In this document: positions 44,835 through 50,978 of the stretch, one piece after another
Layout: every line of letters begins with the position of its first letter
Position numbering within the stretch: the first letter of the stretch is position 1
NCBI RefSeq assembly: GCF_014378415.1
Contig: NZ_JACMNS010000026.1
Location: forward strand, 1 to 50,978
Reading direction: 5' to 3'
Source of the DNA: Aquabacterium sp.
GTDB taxonomy: Bacteria > Pseudomonadota > Gammaproteobacteria > Burkholderiales > Burkholderiaceae_C
Length of the DNA stretch: 50,978 nt
Translations under genes and position numbers: made by a program
Notes under the pieces: model-generated
What the model was told of the DNA's origin: nothing
Seen by the model: only the letters and a program-made list of their open reading frames with translations
Databases searched by the model: none

Positions 44835-45320
44835 ATGAAATTCATTGACACCCACCACGACCAGTGGCGCACGGCCGGCGGCGAAGACGGCCCGATCTCT
44901 CACCCACCCAAGGTAGACCACAGCCTGCTGACGCTGGGCCAATGGCACGCCGTGCGCGAGCAATGGCCGGCCGACAAGGCCGTGGGCGTGATCTTGCCCA
45001 ACGATGCCGACATCGAAGTGCTTGAGTGCGACGTGACCAAGCTGTCGCTGGTGGTGCTGCAGTTCCCAAAATGGGTGGACGGCCGCGCCTACAGCCAAGC
45101 CCACATCCTGCGCTCGCGCTACCGATTCACGGGCCAGATCCGTGCGACTGGCGAAGTGCTGGTCGACATGATGCCCTTGCTGGCCCGCTCAGGCGTGGAC
45201 GCCGTGGTGTTGCGCCATGACCAGGAACGTGCCGCCGCCGAGCGTGCGCTCGGCTTCTTCGCCGCGCGTGGCCACTACCAAGGCGACGTGCAACAGACCA
45301 AACCGGTGTTCGCAAGATGA
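44835..45320 (+). CDS. DUF934 protein of the cysteine operon
   Basis: 161 residues. Conserved parts: V-G-V-I-L-P-N-D-A-D-I-E-V-L, F-P-K-W-V-D-G-R-A-Y-S-Q-A and L-R-S-R-Y-R-F-T-G-Q-I-R-A-T-G-E-V-L-V-D-M. DUF934 genes sit next to cysI/cysH in many proteobacteria; the function is unproven, with an accessory role in sulfite reduction suspected. It starts 2 bases after cysI and overlaps cysH by 4. Confidence 0.88.
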   Translation: MKFIDTHHDQWRTAGGEDGPISHPPKVDHSLLTLGQWHAVREQWPADKAVGVILPNDADIEVLECDVTKLSLVVLQFPKWVDGRAYSQAHILRSRYRFTGQIRATGEVLVDMMPLLARSGVDAVVLRHDQERAAAERALGFFAARGHYQGDVQQTKPVFAR

Positions 45321-46087
45321 CCGCCATCGACCTGTATGCCAAGGCCAGCCCCGACTTCGAAGCCAAGCTGGCCGCGACGGTGGTGCTGCTCAAGGAAGCG
45401 GCGATCGAGCACCCCGGCAAGGTCGTGCAGGCCACCAGCCTGGGGGTCGAGGACATGATCCTCACCGACCTGATCGCCCGGCACCACATCGACATCGCCA
45501 TCGGCACGCTTGAAACCGGCATGCTGCACCCACAGACCGTGGCCATGATCGGCACCATCGAGTCGACCTACGACTTGAAGGTTGAGGTCTACCAGCCTGT
45601 GCTTGAGGTGGCCATCGAGTTCGTTCGAAAGAACGGCGAGAAGGCCATGTACGAGAGCATCGAGCTGCGCAAAGGCTGCTGTGGCATCCGCAAGCTGGAG
45701 CCCCTTAACCGCATGCTGGCCAGCCGCACTGCCTGGGTCACCGGCCTGCGCCGCGAACAGTCCAACAATCGTGCCGATGCCACCATCCGCGAACTGGACG
45801 ACAAGGGCCGTGTCAAGTTCAACCCGCTGACCGAGTGGACCTGGGGCGATGTGTGGCACTACGTGTCGCTTAACAAGGTTCCCTACAACCCACTGCACGA
45901 CGAGTTCATGCCCAGCATCGGCTGCGCACCCTGCACGCGCGCCATCGCCGTGGGCGAAGACTTCCGCGCCGGCCGCTGGTGGTGGGAAGACGAGAAAGCC
46001 AAGGAGTGCGGCCTGCACGTCCACGCCGAAGAAGGCGCGGCCGAAGAACTGCCCCCGCTCGTGTCCAGCATCCGCCCGACAAATTGA
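45317..46087 (+). CDS. cysH: assimilatory adenylylsulfate (APS) reductase
   Basis: 256 residues. It has the cysteine pairs of the 4Fe-4S APS reductases: K-G-C-C-G-I-R-K at about residue 118 and I-G-C-A-P-C-T-R-A at about residue 205. PAPS-specific enzymes lack them, so APS is the likely substrate, which fits the absence of cysC here. The nucleotide-binding part includes A-T-S-L-G-V-E-D-M-I-L-T-D. The final Cys of C-G-L-H near the end (E-C-G-L-H-V) is the catalytic one. Confidence 0.92.
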   Translation: MTAIDLYAKASPDFEAKLAATVVLLKEAAIEHPGKVVQATSLGVEDMILTDLIARHHIDIAIGTLETGMLHPQTVAMIGTIESTYDLKVEVYQPVLEVAIEFVRKNGEKAMYESIELRKGCCGIRKLEPLNRMLASRTAWVTGLRREQSNNRADATIRELDDKGRVKFNPLTEWTWGDVWHYVSLNKVPYNPLHDEFMPSIGCAPCTRAIAVGEDFRAGRWWWEDEKAKECGLHVHAEEGAAEELPPLVSSIRPTN

Positions 46088-46116
46088 GCCCCTGCCAAAG
46101 AACCCAAGACCACGAT

Positions 46117-47088
46117 ATGAATGCCCCCGTGAATGTGAACCAACTGCTGGCGGATGTTGACCACCGCCACCTGGACGCGCTGGAAGAAGAAGCCATCTTC
46201 ATCCTGCGCGAAGTCGCCGCTGCGTTTGAGCGCCCTGCTTTGCTGTTCTCCAGCGGCAAGGACTCGTGCGTGGTGCTGCACCTGGCTGAAAAAGCCTTCA
46301 AGATGAAGAAGGAAGGCGGCGGCTCTCCTTCCCAATTTGAAGGCAAGCTTCCCTTCCCACTGCTGCACGTGGACACCGGCCACAACTTCCCCGAAGTGAT
46401 CGAGTTCCGCGACCGCCGCATTGCCGAGATGGGCGAGCGCCTGATCGTGGCGCACATGGACGAGTCCATCAAGAAGGGCACCGTGCGCCTGGCCTACCCA
46501 CTGGAATCACGCAACGGCCACCAAACGGTGACCTTGTTAGAGGCCATCGAAGAAGGCCGCTTTGACTGTCTGATGGGCGGGGCCCGTCGTGACGAAGAAA
46601 AGGCCCGTGCCAAAGAGCGCATCTTCAGCCACCGCGACAGCTTCGGCCAATGGCAGCCCAAAGAGCAGCGCCCTGAGCTGTGGAACCTGTTCAACACCCG
46701 CATCAAACCGGGCGAGCATTTCCGCGCCTTCCCGATCAGCAACTGGACCGAGCTGGACGTGTGGCTCTACATCGAGCGCGAAAAAATCCCACTGCCCAAC
46801 ATCTACTTCAAGCACGCCCGCCAGGTGATGCGCCGCAAGGGCCTGCTGGTGCCGCTGACCGATGTGACGCCCCCGTTGGAAGGCGAAACCGTTGAGACGG
46901 TGGACGTGCGCTTTCGCACCGTGGGTGACATGACCTGCACCTGCCCCGTTGAAAGCATTGCTGCCAACCCGGCCGACATCGTGGCCGAAACCCTGCACGT
47001 GACCGTGAGCGAGCGCGGAGCCACGCGCATGGACGATCGCACGTCCGAAGCGTCGATGGAACGCCGCAAGAAAGAAGGTTATTTCTGA
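46117..47088 (+). CDS. cysD: sulfate adenylyltransferase subunit 2
   Basis: 323 residues from ATG 46117, 29 bases after cysH. The PP-loop ATP motif is L-L-F-S-S-G-K-D-S-C-V-V-L-H-L (about residue 43). Further family parts: L-L-H-V-D-T-G-H-N-F-P-E-V, G-G-A-R-R-D-E-E-K-A-R-A-K-E-R. With CysN it makes APS from ATP and sulfate. The stop shares one base with the cysN start. Confidence 0.95.
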   Translation: MNAPVNVNQLLADVDHRHLDALEEEAIFILREVAAAFERPALLFSSGKDSCVVLHLAEKAFKMKKEGGGSPSQFEGKLPFPLLHVDTGHNFPEVIEFRDRRIAEMGERLIVAHMDESIKKGTVRLAYPLESRNGHQTVTLLEAIEEGRFDCLMGGARRDEEKARAKERIFSHRDSFGQWQPKEQRPELWNLFNTRIKPGEHFRAFPISNWTELDVWLYIEREKIPLPNIYFKHARQVMRRKGLLVPLTDVTPPLEGETVETVDVRFRTVGDMTCTCPVESIAANPADIVAETLHVTVSERGATRMDDRTSEASMERRKKEGYF

Positions 47089-48374
47089 TGAGTACCCCTG
47101 AACACAAAGCCCTGCGCTTCCTGACCGCAGGCAGCGTGGACGATGGCAAGAGCACCCTGATCGGCCGCCTGCTGTTCGACAGCCGCGCCATCCTGGCCGA
47201 CCAGCTCGATGCGCTGGAAAAGCGCGCCGCTGGTGCCCCCATCGACCTGTCGCTGCTGACCGATGGCCTGGAAGCCGAGCGCGAGCAAGGCATCACCATC
47301 GACGTGGCCTACCGCTACTTCGCCACCAAAGCGCGCAAGTTCATCATCGCCGACGCCCCGGGCCATGAGCAGTACACGCGCAACATGGTGACGGCCGCCG
47401 CAGGCAGTGATGCCGCCGTGGTGTTGGTGGACATCACCAAGATCGACTGGAAGGCCTCGCCCGTGCCCCTGCTGGCACAAACGCGCCGCCACAGCCTGCT
47501 GGCCCACCTGCTGCGCGTGCCGAACATCGTGTTCGCCATCAACAAGCTGGACGCCATCGAGCAAGACACGCAAACGGCTTTCGAAAACGTTGCAGCCTCG
47601 CTGCGCGCTTTTGCTGAGCAAGCTGGCATCCAGGTCAAGGGCGTGATCCCCGTGTCGGCCCTGCGCGGCGACAACGTGACCACCCCCAGCGCCAACTGGC
47701 CCTGGTACAGCGGCCAAACGTTGCTGCAGCTGCTGGAATGCCTGCCCGCCACCGACGAACGCCACGATGGCGCCATGCTGCAACCCGTGCAGTACGTGAC
47801 CCGTGACAGTGGCAATGAGGGCGAAGGCACCGGCCACCAGCCGCGCACCTTCTGGGGCCGCATCGCCCACGGCTCGGTCAAGGCAGGCGACGCCGTTCAA
47901 GCCTTCCCCAGCGGTGAAACTGCCGTGGTGGCCGAGGTGCGCTACAACGCGGAAGTGGTCGCCCGTGGCGAAGCGGGCCAATCGGCCGGCATTGTGCTCG
48001 ACCGCCAAGTCGATATTTCGCGCGGTGACTGGCTCGCCACCCCCGGCGCCATCAAGCCCGCCGACCAGTTCACCGCCACGCTGGCCTGGCTGGACACCGA
48101 GCCCGCTGTGGTCGGCCGCAAGTACTGGGTGCGCCACGGCAACCGCTGGGTGCAGGCGCGCATCACCGCCATCGACAGCCGCATGGACATCCACACCCTG
48201 GAAGACCACGACGCGGATCAACTGGCCGTGAACGAGATCGGCCGCGTGCAGATCCACACGCAGCAGCCCCTGCCGGTTGAGCCCTACCTGGACAACCGCA
48301 TTGGCGGCGCCCTGATCGTGGTCGATCCCACCACCAACCGCACCAGCGGCGCGCTGCTGGTCAAGGCGGCCTGA
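47088..48374 (+). CDS. cysN: sulfate adenylyltransferase subunit 1 (GTPase)
   Basis: 428 residues. GTPase motifs: G-S-V-D-D-G-K-S-T-L-I-G-R (G1), E-R-E-Q-G-I-T-I-D-V-A (G2), D-A-P-G-H-E-Q-Y-T-R-N-M (G3), N-K-L-D (G4). It couples GTP hydrolysis to APS formation by CysD. No APS kinase (CysC) domain is fused at the C-terminus, which ends after the EF-Tu-like barrels; this agrees with direct APS reduction by CysH. Confidence 0.95.
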   Translation: MSTPEHKALRFLTAGSVDDGKSTLIGRLLFDSRAILADQLDALEKRAAGAPIDLSLLTDGLEAEREQGITIDVAYRYFATKARKFIIADAPGHEQYTRNMVTAAAGSDAAVVLVDITKIDWKASPVPLLAQTRRHSLLAHLLRVPNIVFAINKLDAIEQDTQTAFENVAASLRAFAEQAGIQVKGVIPVSALRGDNVTTPSANWPWYSGQTLLQLLECLPATDERHDGAMLQPVQYVTRDSGNEGEGTGHQPRTFWGRIAHGSVKAGDAVQAFPSGETAVVAEVRYNAEVVARGEAGQSAGIVLDRQVDISRGDWLATPGAIKPADQFTATLAWLDTEPAVVGRKYWVRHGNRWVQARITAIDSRMDIHTLEDHDADQLAVNEIGRVQIHTQQPLPVEPYLDNRIGGALIVVDPTTNRTSGALLVKAA

Positions 48375-48381
48375 CCGCCTC

Positions 48382-49203
48382 ATGCTGCAACAGGCCCCCA
48401 AGCCCATCGCCGCCCGCGTCGTCTTCATTGGCGCGGGGCCGGGTGAGGCCGACCTGATCACGGTGAAGGGCTCGCGTTTGCTGGCCCAGGCCCAGGTGGT
48501 GCTGTTCGATGCGCTGGCCGATGCGGCCCTGCAAGACCTGGCCCCCCAGGCGATGTGGGTGGACGTGGGCAAGCGCGGCTTCTCCGGCAAGCCGGGCAGC
48601 GATTTCAATGGCCAGACGCGCATCAACCAGTTGCTGGTTGATCATTCCCTGGCCGTGGGTGCGGCCCATGGTGATCAAGGCCTGGTGGTGCGGCTAAAAG
48701 GCGGTGACCCCAGCCTGTTCGGCCGCCTGGAAGAAGAGCTCCATGCCCTGCGCGCCGTTGGCATCGCCAGCGAGGTGGTGCCTGGCGTGACCTCAGCCCT
48801 GGCCGCCGCAGCCGCCACCCAGCGCCCTCTGACCCGGCGTGGCACTGGCCGCAGCGTCAGCTTCACCACGGCCATGACGCGCACTGGCGAGCTGCAATGC
48901 GGCATGGGCCCCGGCCAGCGCGCCGACACCGAAGTTTTCTACATGGCTGGCCGCCAGCTCGACCCGCTGCAAAAGGGCCTGCTGGAGGCCGGCTGGCCTG
49001 CGGATACTGCCGTCAGCGTGGTCTCTCGCGCTGGCTGGCCCGACATGCGGCACACCGTTCACACTGTGGGCTCGCTGGACCAAGCCAACGGCACGCACGC
49101 AGGCCGCCCGACCCTGGTGATCGTGGGCGCCGGGGCCACTGCCCTGCCCGACGAACCCCTGACCCATCTGCCGATTTGCGGGGACGCTGGCGCGCACCCG
49201 TAA
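48382..49203 (+). CDS. cobA: uroporphyrinogen-III C-methyltransferase (SUMT)
   Basis: 273 residues. Motifs: [17 protein letters not shown] at the start, [13 protein letters not shown] at about residue 107, [12 protein letters not shown]. It makes precorrin-2 for siroheme, the cofactor of CysI. It lacks the N-terminal dehydrogenase/chelatase domain of CysG, so that step is elsewhere. Seven bases after cysN. Confidence 0.92.
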   Translation: MLQQAPKPIAARVVFIGAGPGEADLITVKGSRLLAQAQVVLFDALADAALQDLAPQAMWVDVGKRGFSGKPGSDFNGQTRINQLLVDHSLAVGAAHGDQGLVVRLKGGDPSLFGRLEEELHALRAVGIASEVVPGVTSALAAAAATQRPLTRRGTGRSVSFTTAMTRTGELQCGMGPGQRADTEVFYMAGRQLDPLQKGLLEAGWPADTAVSVVSRAGWPDMRHTVHTVGSLDQANGTHAGRPTLVIVGAGATALPDEPLTHLPICGDAGAHP

Positions 49204-49246
49204 AATCCGACCTTCATTTCCGAAATTCAACTTACAAGAGATCGTC

Positions 49247-49570
49247 ATGACTCACGTCGTCACCGAAGCCTGCATCAAGTGCAAATACACCGACTGCGTG
49301 GACGTGTGCCCGGTGGACTGCTTCCGCGAAGGTCCCAACTTCCTCGTCATCGATCCCGATGAATGCATCGATTGCGCCGTCTGCATCCCCGAATGCCCGG
49401 TCAACGCCATCGTTCCCGAAGAAGACGTGCCCGGCAACCAGCAGCAGTTCATCAAGATCAACGCGGACCTGGCCAAAGGCTGGCCCAGCATCACCAAGCG
49501 CAAGCAACCCTTGCCCGACGCCGATGACTGGAAAGACAAGGCCGACAAGCTGGATCAACTGATCCGCTGA
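49247..49570 (+). CDS. fdxA: 7Fe ferredoxin FdxA
   Basis: 107 residues. Start [24 protein letters not shown] holds the 3Fe-4S-type site; [15 protein letters not shown] holds the 4Fe-4S site. The C-terminal extension ([20 protein letters not shown]) is typical of FdxA of Azotobacter type. A low-potential carrier that probably pairs with the reductase encoded 2 bases downstream. Confidence 0.94.
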   Translation: MTHVVTEACIKCKYTDCVDVCPVDCFREGPNFLVIDPDECIDCAVCIPECPVNAIVPEEDVPGNQQQFIKINADLAKGWPSITKRKQPLPDADDWKDKADKLDQLIR

Positions 49571-49572
49571 TC

Positions 49573-50643
49573 GTGGCGGTGATCGACACCGACACCATCG
49601 TCATTGGCGCAGGCCCGGTGGGCCTGTTCCAGGTGTTCCAGCTGGGCCTGCTGGGCCTGAACACCCACGTGATCGACGCGCTGCCTGAAGCGGGTGGCCA
49701 ATGCGTGGCGCTGTACCCCGACAAGCCCATCTATGACGTGCCCGGCGTGCCCGTGTGCACTGGCCGTGAACTGGCGCAACTGCTGCTGGTCCAGGCCAAG
49801 CCATTTCTGACGCGCAACCTGGCATCCGGTCACATCGCCAACCTGCATTTGAACGACCAGGTCGCCAGCGTCCAGCCATTGGCCGACGGCGGTTTCGAGA
49901 TCGCCACCAGGCAAGGTTTGCAATTTCGTTGCCGCGCCGTGTTCGTGGCCGCAGGTGCTGGCGCCTTCGTGCCACGCAGCTTGAACGTGGCAACGCTGGA
50001 GGGCGCGGCCAATGTGCATTTCTACCTGCCTGAAGCGCCCGCTCCTGCACCTTGGGCGGCTCAACACCTGGTCATCGCTGGTGGTGGCGAAGAGGCCCTG
50101 TCCACCGTGGCGGCCCTGATTGACTCACCCCTTGAAGTCCGCCCCGCCAGCCTGACTTTGCTGCACCGCCGCGACCAGTTCCAGGCCGATCCCGCGCTGG
50201 AGGCCAGCGTTCGCGCCTGGATCGCACAAGGCCGGGTCAAGCTGGCCCTGGGCCTGCCCTCGGGCGCCGACCTGCAAGACGGCCGAGTGACTGCACTGCA
50301 AGTGCTGGGCGCTGATGGCGCCACCCACGCCCTGCCCCTGGATCACCTTCTGATCAGGCTGGGCCTGAGCCCCAAGCTCGGCCCGCTGGTCGATTGGGGC
50401 TTACAGCTTGACCGCAAGCAGGTCAGCGTGTCGCCCGACAGTTTTCAAAGCTCGGTCAGCGGCATCTACGCCGTGGGCGACATCAACACCTACCCCGGCA
50501 AGAAACGCCTGCTGTTGTGCGGCTTTCACGAAGCCACGCTGGCGGCACACCACGCGGTGGCGCAACTCAGGCCCGACCAGCCCCAACACCTTCAATACAC
50601 CACCACCAGCACCCTGCTGCACCAGCGGTTGGGCCTGGCCTAG
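49573..50643 (+). CDS. ferredoxin-NADP reductase of thioredoxin-reductase-like type
   Basis: 356 residues from GTG 49573, 2 bases after fdxA. FAD motif V-I-G-A-G-P-V-G-L-F-Q at about residue 10; E-A-G-G-Q-C-V-A-L-Y-P-D-K-P-I-Y-D-V-P typical of FNR2; NAD(P) region V-I-A-G-G-G-E-E-A-L; and Y-A-V-G-D-I-N-T-Y-P-G-K-K near the end. No C-x2-C redox pair of true thioredoxin reductase is present. It moves electrons between NADPH and the FdxA-type ferredoxin; supply to CysI is a reasonable inference. Confidence 0.88.
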   Translation: MAVIDTDTIVIGAGPVGLFQVFQLGLLGLNTHVIDALPEAGGQCVALYPDKPIYDVPGVPVCTGRELAQLLLVQAKPFLTRNLASGHIANLHLNDQVASVQPLADGGFEIATRQGLQFRCRAVFVAAGAGAFVPRSLNVATLEGAANVHFYLPEAPAPAPWAAQHLVIAGGGEEALSTVAALIDSPLEVRPASLTLLHRRDQFQADPALEASVRAWIAQGRVKLALGLPSGADLQDGRVTALQVLGADGATHALPLDHLLIRLGLSPKLGPLVDWGLQLDRKQVSVSPDSFQSSVSGIYAVGDINTYPGKKRLLLCGFHEATLAAHHAVAQLRPDQPQHLQYTTTSTLLHQRLGLA

Positions 50644-50664
50644 TTTCCCCCTTCCTGTTCTCCC

Positions 50665-50978
50665 ATGCTGCAAAAAACAAATCAAGCGTGCCGCCCCAGT
50701 GGCACGGTAATCACCCTGTTCGCTTCACTGGTCTGCGCGATTGGCACAGCTGCCAACGCCCAAACCGACAAGCCATCCGAGGCCTTGCCCACGGTCACCG
50801 TCAACGCCACCAGCCCGCGTGTCAACCAGGCCAGCATCACCGGCTTTGGTGACACACCCGACTGGCAATTGCCCATGCAGGCGCAAACCTTTTCCAGCAC
50901 GGCGCTCAAGAACAGCGGCGCGCAACGCCTGTCCGACCTGACCAGCCTGGACGCCAGCATCAGCGACTCGTACAACGC
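50665..50978 (+). CDS. TonB-dependent siderophore-type receptor, N-terminal part
   Basis: Starts at ATG 50665 and runs off the window edge after about 104 codons. A signal peptide ends near A-A-N-A-Q-T at residue 35. The plug begins L-P-T-V-T-V-N-A-T and continues F-S-S-T-A-L-K-N-S-G-A-Q-R-L-S-D-L-T, the usual layout of iron-siderophore receptors. It follows the reductase by 21 bases. Partial, so the ligand class is uncertain. Confidence 0.75.
   Translation, partial: MLQKTNQACRPSGTVITLFASLVCAIGTAANAQTDKPSEALPTVTVNATSPRVNQASITGFGDTPDWQLPMQAQTFSSTALKNSGAQRLSDLTSLDASISDSYN

Noticed and set aside
1-50978. CRISPR arrays, tRNA or rRNA genes, insertion sequences, integrase genes
   Set aside because: No regularly spaced repeats, cloverleaf sequences, transposase or integrase motifs were seen by eye on either strand.

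Overview
The window looks like chromosomal DNA of a high-GC betaproteobacterium, most likely order Burkholderiales and family Comamonadaceae. This rests on the style of the proteins (HU with an AlgP-like tail, histone H1-like protein, DUF934 gene inside the cysteine operon, nirB/PilJ-domain/nirD/nasA arrangement). It was read by eye, with no database search.

Region by region. 1-5703: an assimilatory nitrate operon (nirB, a PilJ-domain periplasmic protein, nirD, nasA, ybiB-like) in which nirB and nirD both carry large in-frame internal deletions while nasA is intact. 5875-10963: a three-gene signalling module of TonB-dependent receptor, YfiR-like periplasmic protein and CHASE8-type hybrid histidine kinase, followed by the frameshifted remnant of a LigB-type extradiol dioxygenase. 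11348-16895: a YbaL/KefB-type antiporter, a catalase-like protein, and a TetR regulator with a metallo-beta-lactamase-fold protein, divergent from a Tas-like aldo/keto reductase across an LmrA/QacR-like operator. 17014-23496: housekeeping and small genes (HU, CWC protein, GDPD, H1-like protein, M14-type hydrolase, alpha/beta hydrolase, 2Fe-2S ferredoxin, zinc metallopeptidase). 23597-25846: a sensor kinase gene cut by an in-frame stop codon just after its first membrane helix.

25936-33322 is the accessory part. It holds a complete type I Wadjet (jetABCD) plasmid-defence operon. Beside it lies an unannotated locus: a near-consensus LexA box lying on a sigma70-like promoter that would transcribe two tandem, mutually similar single-membrane-helix proteins of 30 and 37 residues. 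This layout recalls SOS-controlled small membrane toxins such as TisB of E. coli, but the sequences do not look like TisB. It is the best candidate here for an undescribed system.

33471-38935 is a selenium module: mnmH/selU divergent from selD, with a PhnCDE-like ABC transporter (permease is a fused tandem) that probably imports a selenium oxyanion for SelD and then for tRNA selenouridine. 39168-42007 has icd, a DUF192 protein and a patatin-like lipoprotein. 42109-50643 is an assimilatory sulfate reduction cluster (TSUP transporter, cysI, DUF934, cysH, cysD, cysN, SUMT for siroheme, then fdxA and a ferredoxin-NADP reductase). The window ends inside a second TonB-dependent receptor. No tRNA, rRNA, CRISPR array, insertion sequence or integrase was seen.
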